Shown piece by piece: positions 42,184 to 51,223 of a DNA stretch of 64,000 nt. Source of the stretch: Phormidium tenue FACHB-1052 (GTDB lineage: Bacteria > Cyanobacteriota > Cyanobacteriia > Phormidesmidales > Phormidesmidaceae); the NCBI RefSeq assembly GCF_014696675.1, contig NZ_JACJQN010000001.1, positions 434,001 to 498,000 of the forward strand, written 5' to 3'. Each line of letters begins with the position of its first letter. Within the stretch, counting starts at the first letter, position 1. Both the position numbers and the translations under genes were made by a program. The notes under the pieces were generated by a model. That model had not been told where the DNA came from. It did not search any database and saw only the letters and a list, made by a program, of their open reading frames with translations.

Positions 42184-43146
42184 GTGTTTACAACTCTCTC
42201 GCCCGTTGTCGCTTCCCCAACTCACGATTTGGTCAACGCCATCAGCGCTCTCAAACAAGAGCTAAATGCCGTTGTTTTAGCGCACTATTACCAAGAGTCT
42301 GATATTCAAGATGTAGCCGACTACATTGGCGATTCTTTGGGATTATCTCGCCAAGCAGCAGATACCTCTGCCGATGTGATTGTGTTTGCGGGAGTACATT
42401 TCATGGCTGAAACGGCCAAGATTTTAAATCCCCACAAGCAAGTCCTGCTGCCCGACCTCAATGCTGGCTGCTCTTTGGCTGATAGCTGCCCTCCCGATGC
42501 CTTCGCGGCATTCAAGGCTGCACACCCCGATCACATTGTGATTTCATACATCAACTGCACGGCTGCCATCAAGGCCATGAGCGACATCATTTGCACCAGC
42601 TCCAACGCGGTCAGCATTGTGCAACAGCTGCCGCCTGAGCAAAAGATTATTTTTGCCCCCGACCAAAATCTGGGCCGCTACGTCATGCAGCAGACCGGAC
42701 GGGAGATGGTGCTGTGGCAGGGTAGCTGCATGGTGCACGAAACGTTTTCCGAGAAAAAGCTGGTACAGCTTCAGATGAATCACCCCCAGGCTGAGGTGAT
42801 TGCCCACCCCGAGTGCGAAGCGGCGGTGCTGCGCCATGCCCATTTTGTTGGGTCAACAACGGCCTTGCTGAAGTACGCCCAGCAGAGCCCTAAGACTGAG
42901 TTCATTGTGGTGACAGAACCAGGTATTATTCACCAGATGGAGAAACAGGCCCCGGGTAAGGTCTTTATCCCGGCACCGCCCACAGCGTCCTGTGCCTGCA
43001 ACGAATGCCCCCATATGCGCCTTAACACCTTAGAAAAGCTTTACCTGGCGATGAAGAATCGCCAGCCTGAGATTGTTTTAGACCCAGAGCTACAGCACCA
43101 GGCACTGAAGCCAATCCAACGGATGCTAGAGCTCAGTGCACCTTAA
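42184..43146 (+). CDS. nadA: Quinolinate synthase
   Basis: An iron-sulfur enzyme that condenses iminoaspartate with dihydroxyacetone phosphate to quinolinate in NAD synthesis. The three cluster cysteines are in [25 protein letters not shown] and [46 protein letters not shown] is the usual first domain. I prefer GTG 42184 (MFTTLSPVV), which resembles cyanobacterial NadA starts, giving 320 residues; GTG 42121 would add 21 unlike residues. The spacer upstream of this start is about 285 bp. Confidence 0.95.
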   Translation: MFTTLSPVVASPTHDLVNAISALKQELNAVVLAHYYQESDIQDVADYIGDSLGLSRQAADTSADVIVFAGVHFMAETAKILNPHKQVLLPDLNAGCSLADSCPPDAFAAFKAAHPDHIVISYINCTAAIKAMSDIICTSSNAVSIVQQLPPEQKIIFAPDQNLGRYVMQQTGREMVLWQGSCMVHETFSEKKLVQLQMNHPQAEVIAHPECEAAVLRHAHFVGSTTALLKYAQQSPKTEFIVVTEPGIIHQMEKQAPGKVFIPAPPTASCACNECPHMRLNTLEKLYLAMKNRQPEIVLDPELQHQALKPIQRMLELSAP

Positions 43147-43158
43147 ATTTAGCTAACC

Positions 43159-43647
43159 CTAAGATCCTTGAACAAAGCTCTTCAACTCGGCAGCAAGCTG
43201 ATCAATTAAGCTGTCGTGGTCTATATCTAATGAGCTGCTGTCTTGCTCAATGCGCTGCACGACCTCATCGGGCAGGTTAAGCAATGACACCAAACGGTTG
43301 TAGGCATCTGCTTCCTCTTGGTTGATTAGCTCTTCACCGGGAGTACGGGCGCTAGCGCTGATTACCTGGCGACCCAGTTTAAGCACTAGCTCTCGCTCAG
43401 CGGGGCGGGTCAGCTTGGGCACCAGTTCTTCGAGGGGCAGGTTTTGCATTAAGTAGTCGCGCAACTCAGCTCGCAGCGCAGCCTGCTGACCAGCATCGCT
43501 GGCAAACAGACGGCTGAACTGATCGAGCATAAGACCCACTTCTTCATCGGCCAGGTGGCCGTCGCTCCAGGCCATAGTCGACGCGATGCGCAGCAGAGTC
43601 ATCTGGCTGGGGGTGATGGACGGAGGCAGGGGAGGTTGAATAGGCAT
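43159..43647 (-). CDS. TerB-like (tellurite resistance fold) protein
   Basis: A 162-residue all-helical soluble protein. The first half matches the TerB fold: TLLRIASTMAWSDGHLADEEVGLMLDQFSRLF with the conserved acidic pair (D29/E35-E36 region), then LRDYLMQNLPLEELVPKL and ERELVLKLGRQVISASARTPGEELINQEEADAYNRLVSLL. The TerB family may bind metal ions and takes part in stress networks; the exact role is not known and tellurite resistance itself should not be assumed. ATG 43647 has CGGAG upstream. It is convergent with nadA with only 12 bp between stops. Confidence 0.8.
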   Translation of the reverse strand: MPIQPPLPPSITPSQMTLLRIASTMAWSDGHLADEEVGLMLDQFSRLFASDAGQQAALRAELRDYLMQNLPLEELVPKLTRPAERELVLKLGRQVISASARTPGEELINQEEADAYNRLVSLLNLPDEVVQRIEQDSSSLDIDHDSLIDQLAAELKSFVQGS

Positions 43648-43768
43648 AGCAATCTCCGGGGTAGTGAACTACGTCGGGCAGCTGATGATGACAACCTACC
43701 ACGGGGATTTAGAGAGGCTGGCTAACTTTAGCAATCTCTACAAATTCAGGAGGATGAGGGGCAGATTG

Positions 43769-44461
43769 CTATAGCCGCCCGGCCAAATGGGCTAGCTGGC
43801 GAGTATTTTTGAGGCGCAGCACCGAGCGATCGCTGTCTTCAACAATCCAGCCTTTTTCAACTAGCTTGGCCATAATTTTGTCGGCTTCGTCAGGGGAGAT
43901 GTCGGCCAAGTCGGCGAGGTCTTTGCGGGGAATGTTGAACAGGTCAACACCATCATCGACTGGCTCACCATAGGCTTCCTGAATCGCCGTTAGGGTGGCA
44001 GCCAGTTTAACCGCAGGGGGCTGATGACGCAGTTGAAAACGTAAGTTGGTCTGGCGCAACCGCTGCACCATGATTTGCAGCAGCCGATGGTGTAGCTGAG
44101 GGTCTTTAAATAGAGTTTGAAGAAATCGCTGCGCTGAAATGCTCATCAGCTTAACAGCGGTCAGAGCAACGACGTCAGTGGAGCGGGGCGACTCGTCTAG
44201 GATGGCCATCTCGCCAAAGAAGTCGCCTCGACCCAGCACCGCCAGCGTCATAGAACTCTCTTCAGCATGGCGGCGAACCTTAACCCAACCAGCTTCTATG
44301 AAGTAAACAGCATTGCCCCAGGCATCTTCCATCACTACAGCTCGGTCAGCCGGGTAGTCATGGTGAGTAGCCACAGACAACAACCACTCTACGGTTTCGG
44401 GGCTCGCCGCTTGAAACAGAGGATATTGTTCGCTCAGCGTATCGGCTTGCATAAAAGGCAT
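43769..44461 (-). CDS. Crp/Fnr-family transcriptional regulator
   Basis: A 230-residue regulator. The cyclic-nucleotide domain (about 10-120) has a well kept binding cassette, FFGEMAILDESPRSTDVVAL, including the Glu and Arg that contact ribose and phosphate in cAMP-binding proteins. A dimer helix follows (LHHRLLQIMVQRLRQTNLRFQL) and then a DNA-binding winged helix (DLFNIPRKDLADLADISPDEADKIMAKLVEKGWIV). The helix-turn-helix is unusual in having few basic residues. ATG 44461 (MPFMQAD) is preferred, ATG 44452 possible; the frame to 44512 is not conserved-looking. cAMP binding is plausible but untested. Confidence 0.88.
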   Translation of the reverse strand: MPFMQADTLSEQYPLFQAASPETVEWLLSVATHHDYPADRAVVMEDAWGNAVYFIEAGWVKVRRHAEESSMTLAVLGRGDFFGEMAILDESPRSTDVVALTAVKLMSISAQRFLQTLFKDPQLHHRLLQIMVQRLRQTNLRFQLRHQPPAVKLAATLTAIQEAYGEPVDDGVDLFNIPRKDLADLADISPDEADKIMAKLVEKGWIVEDSDRSVLRLKNTRQLAHLAGRL

Positions 44462-44558
44462 AGTGAAGGGGTGACGGCTCAGGATCAACAAAGCAGGCCA
44501 CGATCGGCCCATACCTGTTCATGGTACCCAGAATTTTAAATCGACCGAAATAGCTGCA

Positions 44559-45449
44559 CTACCTGGGCAGGCCGATCGCACTGACAACGTCATTCAGGGG
44601 CGATCGCAGCGCCTCTACGTAGCGGGGCCAGCCCACCACAATGGGCTGATGGTGAGCTAGGGTATGGGGAGCCACATCAGGCTCCGTAAATCGAATTGGT
44701 TCCCCCGCCAGATCGCAGCAAACCAAGCCCGCCGCCTCGGCCAGGGCCAGTGGCCCCGTGGTATCCCACAGCTTGACGCGACCGTTGAGGTAGATATATA
44801 GGCCCGCCTGGCCAGTGATTACCGCCAGCACCTTCAGGCCAAAGCTGCCCAAAGAGAGAAATTGAACCGTGGGAAAACGGCGGGCGATCGCAGCGCCAAA
44901 CCGACGCTCATCCTTGTCGCCAATTACCATAGACCAGGCCTGAGCCGGGTCAAAAACCGGCTCTTTAGGCTTTAAGGGCTGGGGCGCGCCACCATCCGTT
45001 TGCTCAAATAAGCCCCAGCCGGGGCCGCCCCACACCAAATGCCTTGACACCGGCGCATAGATCCAGCCCGCTTGGGGTATGCCATCCACGACTTGCCCTA
45101 CCATCACCGCGTAGTGGTCTCCGCCTTGAATAAATTCGTCGGTGCCATCAATAGGATCCACGAACCACAAGGGGCGATCGCCGTTAGAAGACAGCCTTTG
45201 ACCATTGCCCTGCCGAAACTGCTGCACCGTGGCCCGGTTTTCTTCAGTAATAATGCCGTCTTCCGGAAAGATCGCCTGCATACCCGTTAGCAGCTTTTGA
45301 TCTAGCAGCTGATCGACCGTAGTGACATAGTCATCCACGCCTTTTTCAAACACCTGAAACGAATGTTTAGGCTGCTGGCTGGCATAGTCGCCACAGACAA
45401 TCAAGAGCTGATGCAAGGCCGACAGATCGGCGGGGCAGATGGGCGGCAT
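44559..45449 (-). CDS. cysQ: 3'(2'),5'-bisphosphate nucleotidase / inositol monophosphatase family
   Basis: A 296-residue magnesium-dependent phosphatase that likely removes the 3'-phosphate of PAP, a by-product of sulfate assimilation. Metal motifs: VTTVDQLLDQKLL, the Glu pair in IITEEN, WFVDPIDGTDEFIQGG (signature 1) and LWDTTGPLALAEAAGL (signature 2). The fold and motif order fit CysQ; an inositol or fructose phosphatase remains possible because these share the same site. It lies about 100 bp upstream of the Crp-type regulator on the same strand. Confidence 0.85.
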   Translation of the reverse strand: MPPICPADLSALHQLLIVCGDYASQQPKHSFQVFEKGVDDYVTTVDQLLDQKLLTGMQAIFPEDGIITEENRATVQQFRQGNGQRLSSNGDRPLWFVDPIDGTDEFIQGGDHYAVMVGQVVDGIPQAGWIYAPVSRHLVWGGPGWGLFEQTDGGAPQPLKPKEPVFDPAQAWSMVIGDKDERRFGAAIARRFPTVQFLSLGSFGLKVLAVITGQAGLYIYLNGRVKLWDTTGPLALAEAAGLVCCDLAGEPIRFTEPDVAPHTLAHHQPIVVGWPRYVEALRSPLNDVVSAIGLPR

Positions 45450-45580
45450 ACCAGACTAGACCACAGAACCCCGATGCTGGGGAGATAGAGATAGATCAGG
45501 GGCGATCGCCCAGTACAAAGATCTGATCACTCCGTTAGTGTAATCTGGCCCGGTAGCAGAACACTACCGACCATAGACAC

Positions 45581-45616
45581 AAAAAATGGGCCGATCAGCA
45601 CGTGCTGATCAGCCCA
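45581..45616 (-). terminator. Terminator of the RHH-ycf46-DUF1257 operon
   Basis: The perfect palindrome GATCAGCAC/GTGCTGATC (45593-45610) is flanked by TGGGC/GCCCA with one mismatch, a 15-position stem, and on the minus strand is followed by TTTTTT (45586-45581). Confidence 0.92.
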
Positions 45617-45637
45617 CTTCGGGAACGCGATGCAGAC

Positions 45638-45988
45638 TTACTGGAGCACCAGCTTAACGTTGGCGTTTTGCAGGCCAGGACGCTTAACCTCAGCCAGGGT
45701 CTTGTTGACCGCGTACTTTTGGTTGATGGAGTTGATCAACTCAGTCTGGTTGTGCTTTTTGGCCACACCCCAGAGGTCAGCGATCAGATCAAAGGAGCCA
45801 TCGGCATTACGAGACCAACCCAGATCGTACTCACCATCCAGAACGGCGACAAGGTCGGCGCGCACACGCTGGCCGTTGTAACCGCGAACATCAGCTTCGG
45901 TCTTGGTAGCAATACCCAAGTCAGACAGCGACTGCTTGAGAATCTCAGCATCGGTCACTTTCGTGCGAAGGGTGCTGAAGTGAGACAT
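45638..45988 (-). CDS. DUF1257 (Ycf35) family protein
   Basis: A 116-residue soluble protein of the Ycf35 family, found in cyanobacteria and red-algal plastids. Typical: MSHFSTLRTKVTDAEILKQSLSDLG, VRGYNGQRVRADLVAVLDGEYDLGW, LIADLWGVAKKHNQTELINSINQKYA. The function is unknown. ATG 45988 is chosen because AGGAGGAAACACC sits directly upstream; the longer frame to 46042 is not needed. It is the last gene of a minus-strand set with ycf46 and an RHH gene. From memory, the order resembles the stress-responsive slr0373-slr0374-slr0376 operon of Synechocystis. Confidence 0.9.
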   Translation of the reverse strand: MSHFSTLRTKVTDAEILKQSLSDLGIATKTEADVRGYNGQRVRADLVAVLDGEYDLGWSRNADGSFDLIADLWGVAKKHNQTELINSINQKYAVNKTLAEVKRPGLQNANVKLVLQ

Positions 45989-46076
45989 GGTGTTTCCTCC
46001 TGTAGGGAAATTGAGAGAGACAACGAGGTTTGAGAGAGACAAAACCAGTTAGCCACGGGCTATCTGGATACTAACT

Positions 46077-46114
46077 GCTAGCAAACGCTAGCCCTTCCCC
46101 CGGATACCGCCGGG
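46077..46114 (-). other. Two hairpins between ycf46 and the DUF1257 gene
   Basis: GCTAGC-AAAC-GCTAGC (46077-46092) and CCCGG-ATACCG-CCGGG (about 46099-46114) follow the ycf46 stop closely. No T-tract follows. They could set 3' ends or lower readthrough, with the DUF1257 gene retaining a strong ribosome site of its own. Confidence 0.55.
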
Positions 46115-46124
46115 AGGAAAGCCT

Positions 46125-47657
46125 TTAAAACTCCATCCGCTGATATTCAGCGACGGAGGCTGCCGCCGGACGTGCCCGCTGGCGGGCCCAGTCCCGCAGG
46201 GCGGTCACCTGCTCACTCATCGTCTTCGACAGCGGCATCGTGGCGCGAATGGCCGCAATAATGTCGAGCTGAGTGAACTCACGTCCTTGGGCAAACGCTT
46301 CATACATAGCCGAAATCAGCCCCTGCTCGATTTCAGCTCCCGAAAATCCATCGCAGACCTTGGTTAACTGGTCGAGGTCAAAGCGCTCAATGTCGCGACG
46401 GCGCTTTTGCAGATGGATTTGAAAAATATCCTTGCGCTCTTCTGCGTTGGGCAAGTCGACAAAGAAGATCTCGTCAAACCGGCCCTTGCGTAGAAACTCA
46501 CCAGGTAGTTTTTCGACCCGGTTGGCTGTAGCCATGACAAACACAGGGGAGGTTTTCTCCTGCATCCAAGTTAGGAAGGTGCCAAAGATGCGGCTTGAGG
46601 TACCACCGTCAGAGTCAGAGGAACCACCTGCTCCACCAAAGGCTTTATCAATTTCATCGATAAAGAGAATAGCGGGAGAAATCGACTCAGCGGTGCGCAG
46701 GGCGTTGCGTAGGTTGGCCTCAGAGCGGCCCACTGTAGAACCGTCGTACACTCGGCCCAAGTCTAGGCGCAGCAGAGGCAAGCCCCAGAGTCGAGAGGTA
46801 GTTTTAGCGATCAGCGACTTACCGCAGCCTGGCACTCCCAAAATGAGCATGCCCTTAGGCTGGGGTAGGCCGTACTCCCGCGCCCGCTCGGTGAAAGCAT
46901 CGGAGCGTTGCTGAAGCCAGTGCTTAAGTTCTTCGAGACCACCTACGGAATCTAGAGTTTCATCCACATCCATGAACTCGAGAATACCGTTGCGGCGAAT
47001 CAGCTGCTTTTTCTCAGAGAGAACAATATCAACCTCTTCGGCAGTGAGGCGCTTAGCCATCACCCGAGCCTTGCGGTAGACTTTCTCAGCTTCGTCACGG
47101 GTTAGGCCCAAGGCAGCCTTTAGAAGCTTTTCGCGCTCTTCGGTAGAGATGCTGTTGCCGCGAGCGCGGTTCATCTCTGTAGAGAGCACTTCGTCGAGCT
47201 CCGCCATATCGGGCAGGGGAAAGTCGAGCAGGACAACCTCTTTCTCAAGCTCAATGGGAATTTCCTGCACCGGCGACATCAACACAATGGTTTTGCGGGT
47301 GCCTTTGAGCGCCACAATGGAGTCACGCAGACAGCGAGTTACCGCTGGGGAATCTTTGAAGGGGTGCAGATCTTTGAAGATGAAAATGCCGGGTTCCCGC
47401 TGCCGGATGACCCACTCCACAGCCGCCTCAGGGGAAACCGTGTTGTTATTCTGGGTACCTGTGCCCTGGGCACCAACCTCGACCATGCCTCGGGTCATTG
47501 TCCAGGTAAAGACTCGCATAGGAGCCTTAATCTCGGGGTCCCTAGCAAGATGACGCGCCACGGCGGCGATGGTCTGCTCAGCCCGCTCTTCCTCGAAGGT
47601 GACCAAATAGATCAGAGGATATTGGGCTTGTACCAGTACATTCAGATCCTCTCGCAT
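46125..47657 (-). CDS. ycf46: Ycf46 family AAA+ ATPase
   Basis: A 510-residue ATPase. The N-terminal domain (MREDLNVLVQAQYPLIYLVTFEEERAEQTI and FKDLHPFKDSPAVTRCLRD) is specific to Ycf46. The AAA+ domain (about 230-500) has Walker A LGVPGCGKSLIAK, Walker B AILFIDEIDKAF, sensor residues in FVMATANRV, and arginine-finger region FLRKGRFDEIFFVDLP. It has been linked to stress and inorganic carbon/photosynthesis regulation in Synechocystis (slr0374), as I recall. ATG 47657 matches homologues; 47663 is also in frame. It sits between the RHH gene (upstream) and the DUF1257 gene. Confidence 0.95.
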   Translation of the reverse strand: MREDLNVLVQAQYPLIYLVTFEEERAEQTIAAVARHLARDPEIKAPMRVFTWTMTRGMVEVGAQGTGTQNNNTVSPEAAVEWVIRQREPGIFIFKDLHPFKDSPAVTRCLRDSIVALKGTRKTIVLMSPVQEIPIELEKEVVLLDFPLPDMAELDEVLSTEMNRARGNSISTEEREKLLKAALGLTRDEAEKVYRKARVMAKRLTAEEVDIVLSEKKQLIRRNGILEFMDVDETLDSVGGLEELKHWLQQRSDAFTERAREYGLPQPKGMLILGVPGCGKSLIAKTTSRLWGLPLLRLDLGRVYDGSTVGRSEANLRNALRTAESISPAILFIDEIDKAFGGAGGSSDSDGGTSSRIFGTFLTWMQEKTSPVFVMATANRVEKLPGEFLRKGRFDEIFFVDLPNAEERKDIFQIHLQKRRRDIERFDLDQLTKVCDGFSGAEIEQGLISAMYEAFAQGREFTQLDIIAAIRATMPLSKTMSEQVTALRDWARQRARPAAASVAEYQRMEF

Positions 47658-47735
47658 GACCATATCCCTTCTCAGGCGTGTGGGGCAATGAAACTGCTGT
47701 CTAGCTAACTACAGCTAGAGCAGCCAAATCTGTAC

Positions 47736-48092
47736 CTAGCAAACAACCAGCTCTCCTTCCTCACGGGAACCGGGACTGGCAACAACCTCAGGCACAATGG
47801 CATCACTCAGAGGGCTACCCTGAGCCGCACCTACGCTGGCAATCTCAACCAGCTCACCCTCACGCAGCACCACAGGGGATGCACAGCTCGGACAGCTGTG
47901 GATACGATGGGTCTGACCAAAGGAAGACTCTAAGCTCTCAGCAACCATGTCACCGTGAGCCAGGTAAAAATCAATGGCGCGCTTAGCAAGGGAAGACATC
48001 GCTTCGCCCTCGACAGCAGAGCGAATCTTTAACTGACGGTGCAGGTCGGGGGGTAAATACAGCGTGACCTTGGTAGCTTTCTGCTCTTCCAT
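47736..48092 (-). CDS. Ribbon-helix-helix protein with CPSC motif
   Basis: A 118-residue protein, first gene of the ycf46 set. The N-terminal 50 residues fit a ribbon-helix-helix DNA-binding domain: strand KVTLYLPPDLHRQLKIRSAVEGEAMSSLAKRAIDFYL. The middle has IHSCPSCASPVVLREGELV, a C-x-x-C knuckle that could form half a zinc site, and the final C is the last residue. The tail is low in structure. It may bind its own operator (see the palindromes at 48151-48183) and regulate ycf46. DNA binding and autoregulation are inference. ATG 48092. Confidence 0.75.
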   Translation of the reverse strand: MEEQKATKVTLYLPPDLHRQLKIRSAVEGEAMSSLAKRAIDFYLAHGDMVAESLESSFGQTHRIHSCPSCASPVVLREGELVEIASVGAAQGSPLSDAIVPEVVASPGSREEGELVVC

Positions 48093-48533
48093 AGCGCTTT
48101 TCTAAATAGGTGTGACCCGGGTATGTAGTCACCTTAAGCGGGCTGCCCCATGCTGTCAAGCCAGCATACTGTCATGACGTCATTCTTGTAATATTGCTTT
48201 ACATACAACAATGTTCCTTAATCTCTGTTGCCTAACCAACTGGGTGTGCCCGTGGCTCTAAACCCAGACAGAGATAGGGTTTGGCTAAAGCGATAAAGTT
48301 ACTCTAGCGAGAGAATCGCCCTTTGGGCAGGGACGTAAACTTATACGACAGCCAGAGAATTCTCCTTGGACAGGCCGATATGCTCGTTAAAGTGGCCAAG
48401 CCGAAGCGATTTACAGGGTAAAGGTTCCCGCAGTTGTCGCTATGGTCATGGCTTGAAATCGGTTCTCACAGTGGGCTATGCCGCTGAGAGTAGGGAATGC
48501 TGTGGTTGTTCTGTATCTGTGTCTCCGCTGACT
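48093..48533. other. Divergent spacer, RHH operon / TPR gene
   Basis: 441 bp without a convincing gene. The minus-strand promoter-like region for the RHH operon lies in 48130-48185. The open frame from 48366 into the TPR gene is not protein-like before 48534. I see no other structure. Confidence 0.4.
48151..48183 (-). promoter_or_regulatory. Candidate operator/promoter of the RHH-ycf46 operon
   Basis: A TTGACA -35-like hexamer on the minus strand (48159-48154) sits within the inverted repeat TGCTG-TCAAGC-CAGCA (48151-48166). Just upstream lie GTCATGAC (48171-48178) and the 10-bp palindrome ATGACGTCAT (48174-48183). The -10 is weak. This arrangement suits an operator for the RHH protein encoded about 60 bp downstream. 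Confidence 0.4.
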
Positions 48534-48911
48534 ATGAAATCTACTGCCGCCCAAGGTATGCCCTCTACCTTAAACTCTCAGGTAGTAACGCCATCTTCAC
48601 CCCAGGATGGTGGCTTTCAACAGTGGTATGGGGAGGGGGAAAGGCTGGCTGACGCTGGGGCCTACGATCGCGCCCTGCGGTGCTTTGAAGAGGCCGCCAT
48701 TCTTATCCCTGGCCAGGTGACGGCTCTGGTTTATCAAGCGGTGTGTTTGATTCATTTGGGGCAGCCGCAGCAGGCTTTGGCAGTCGCTGAGCGCGTTTTG
48801 GCGATCGCTCCCGATCATTCCCAGGGCTGGCTTTACCGAGGTGTAGCCTTACATCGGCTGGGCCAGTACAAAGAGGCCTATGCCAGCTACGCCCAGGTTA
48901 AGCCATCCTAA
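48534..48911 (+). CDS. Tetratricopeptide repeat protein
   Basis: A 125-residue soluble protein with three TPR-like helix pairs: WYGEGERLADAGAYDRALRCFEEAAILIP, ALVYQAVCLIHLGQPQQALAVAERVLAIAP and GWLYRGVALHRLGQYKEAYASYAQV. It has no signal peptide and only this domain, so it is probably a protein-protein adaptor. The partner is unknown. ATG 48534 is chosen, as the 56 upstream residues of the open frame are cysteine/serine-rich and unlike a protein. recQ begins 84 bp downstream on the same strand. Confidence 0.75.
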   Translation: MKSTAAQGMPSTLNSQVVTPSSPQDGGFQQWYGEGERLADAGAYDRALRCFEEAAILIPGQVTALVYQAVCLIHLGQPQQALAVAERVLAIAPDHSQGWLYRGVALHRLGQYKEAYASYAQVKPS

Positions 48912-48994
48912 TTAATTCAGGCTTCATTAAGGGTATCCCATCCCCCTAAAAGAGTACACTTGAACGCACGAAGATCATTCTCTGAGCGTTGGCT

Positions 48995-51211
48995 ATGGTT
49001 GGGGTCGCATCACCCACAGCGGCGTTTCCCTCGTTGGAAACGGCCCTAAAACATCATTTTGGCTACGACCAATTTCGCCCAGGGCAGCGATCGGTGATCG
49101 AGGCGGTGCTCAAGAACCAGGATGCCCTGGTAATTATGCCCACTGGGGGCGGCAAGTCGCTGTGCTACCAGCTGCCTGCTCTGCTCAAGCTAGGGGTAAT
49201 GGTGGTCATCTCGCCGCTGATTGCCCTGATGCAAGACCAGGTCGATAGCTTGACTGACAACGGCGTAGCCGCCACCTGTCTAAACAGTTCTCTCGACTTC
49301 GCCACTATTCGCCAGCGAGAAGCCGACCTGCTAGCGGGCAAAATTAAGCTGCTCTATGTGTCGCCTGAGCGGTTGATGAGTCCGGGCTTTTTTGGACTGC
49401 TGGGTCAGCTGCTCCAGACTGTAGGGGTAAGCGGCTTTGCCATTGATGAAGCCCATTGCGTGTCGGAGTGGGGGCATGACTTTCGCCCCGAATACCGGCA
49501 GATGTCGGTGCTGCGGGAGAAGTTTCCCCAGATTGGGGTGATGGGGCTAACGGCCACTGCGACTGAGCGGGTGCGGGTCGATATTGCCCAGCAGTTGCGG
49601 CTGCGCGACCCGCTGGTGCAGGTGTCAAGCTTTAACCGGCCCAATCTATTTTACGAAGTGCGCCCCAAGAGCCGCGACGGCTATCTGGAGCTGAGGCAGC
49701 AGGTTAAGCAGCACCAAGGATCTGGGATTATTTACTGCCTCAGCCGCAAGCGGGTCGATGAGTTGGCCCAGCGACTGACGGCGGATGGGGAGTCGGTGCT
49801 GCCCTACCACGCTGGGCTGGCAGACGATGTGCGACGGGAGAACCAAACGCGGTTCATTCGCGACGATGTGCGCCTGATGGTGGCGACGGTGGCCTTTGGC
49901 ATGGGTATTAACAAGCCTGATGTGCGGTTTGTGATCCACTACGACATTCCCCGCAACATTGAGGGCTACTACCAAGAGAGCGGGCGAGCAGGGCGCGACG
50001 GCGAACCGGCTCACTGTACGCTATACCTGGCCTACGGTGACGTAGCTACGGCAGACTATCTAATTAGCCAAAAGCCCGATGAAGCCGAGCAGCGCATTGC
50101 CCGCCAGCAACTTAGGCAGATGGTGGACTACGCCGAAACCACGGTGTGTCGACGCCGAGTGCAGCTGAGCTATTTTGGCGAATCCCTAGGCGAACACATA
50201 GAAGGGCTGTGTCACCAGTGCGATAACTGCACCAATCCGCCGCCGGTGGAGGACTGGACTGTTGAGGCGCAGAAGTTTCTCTCCTGCGTGGCCCGCTGCC
50301 AGGAGCGGTTTGGCATGGCCCACATCATTGATGTGCTGCGGGGCTCAAAAAAACAGAAGATTGTGGATCTGCGCCACGATCAGCTCTCGACCCACGGCAT
50401 CGGAAAAGATCGATCGGTAGACGAGTGGCGGTTGCTGGGGCGATCGCTCCTCCACCAGCGACTAGTCGATGAAACCACCGATGGCTACCCGGTGCTCAAA
50501 CTCAATGCCGCCAGTTGGCAGGTCTTGCGTAAGCAAATTTCTGTAGAGGTAGCCGTACCGAAGGATCTTACCCCTGGCCCCGCCGAAGCGTCCACGCTTG
50601 AAGACACTCCTGAGGTGGCCCAGCTCTTAACTGTGCTCAAAGCCCTGCGCAAAAAGCTAGCGGATCAGCAGAGTGTGCCCCCCTACGTCGTTTTCCCAGA
50701 GTCGGCCCTGCGGCAAATGGCCCAAACCCGCCCCCAGACCATGGAGGCTTTTGGTCAGGTTTCGGGGGTGGGCAGCCGCAAATTGGCTCAGTATGGCGAG
50801 GTGTTTACCGATGCCATTCGCCAATTTTGCGCCGACTACGGGCTAGAGTCTGACCCCGGAGCCGCCAAAGGCAGGTCTCGCCCAGCCCGAGAACGCCGTC
50901 AAACCGTGGGCGACACCCACCGTCAAACGCTGGAGCTTCACCGCCAGGGGCTATCTATCCAAGAGGTTGCCGCCCAGCGCGGGCTCAAAGTTACCACCGT
51001 CGCCAGTCATCTAGAGCAGCTAATTCGCCAGGGTGAAACGGTGGATATCGATCAGTTGGTCAACGCCGATCGCCAGCGGGCCATTGTTGATGTGCTAACA
51101 GAAATGGAAAATGCGTCGCTGACAGCAATGCGCGATCGCCTCGGCCCCACCTTTAGCTACGAAGATATTCGCCTGGTACGCGCTGCTTGGCAGATGGAAC
51201 AACAGCCATAG
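48995..51211 (+). CDS. recQ: ATP-dependent DNA helicase RecQ
   Basis: A 738-residue 3'-5' helicase for recombination and fork repair. Superfamily 2 motifs: FRPGQRSVIEAVL, Walker A MPTGGGKSLCYQ, DEAHCVSEWGHDFRPEY, LTATAT, MVATVAFGMGINKPDVRFVIH and QESGRAGRDG. Then the zinc-binding RecQ-C domain (CRRRVQLSYFGESL...CHQCDNC), the winged helix, an HRDC domain (about 540-620, LRKKLADQQSVPPYVVFPESALRQMA), and a C-terminal helicase-associated HTH (HRQTLELHRQGLSIQEVAAQRGLKVTTV). The start is ATG 48995; TTG 48989 is two codons earlier. Confidence 0.96.
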   Translation: MVGVASPTAAFPSLETALKHHFGYDQFRPGQRSVIEAVLKNQDALVIMPTGGGKSLCYQLPALLKLGVMVVISPLIALMQDQVDSLTDNGVAATCLNSSLDFATIRQREADLLAGKIKLLYVSPERLMSPGFFGLLGQLLQTVGVSGFAIDEAHCVSEWGHDFRPEYRQMSVLREKFPQIGVMGLTATATERVRVDIAQQLRLRDPLVQVSSFNRPNLFYEVRPKSRDGYLELRQQVKQHQGSGIIYCLSRKRVDELAQRLTADGESVLPYHAGLADDVRRENQTRFIRDDVRLMVATVAFGMGINKPDVRFVIHYDIPRNIEGYYQESGRAGRDGEPAHCTLYLAYGDVATADYLISQKPDEAEQRIARQQLRQMVDYAETTVCRRRVQLSYFGESLGEHIEGLCHQCDNCTNPPPVEDWTVEAQKFLSCVARCQERFGMAHIIDVLRGSKKQKIVDLRHDQLSTHGIGKDRSVDEWRLLGRSLLHQRLVDETTDGYPVLKLNAASWQVLRKQISVEVAVPKDLTPGPAEASTLEDTPEVAQLLTVLKALRKKLADQQSVPPYVVFPESALRQMAQTRPQTMEAFGQVSGVGSRKLAQYGEVFTDAIRQFCADYGLESDPGAAKGRSRPARERRQTVGDTHRQTLELHRQGLSIQEVAAQRGLKVTTVASHLEQLIRQGETVDIDQLVNADRQRAIVDVLTEMENASLTAMRDRLGPTFSYEDIRLVRAAWQMEQQP

Positions 51212-51223
51212 ATCAAAACACTC

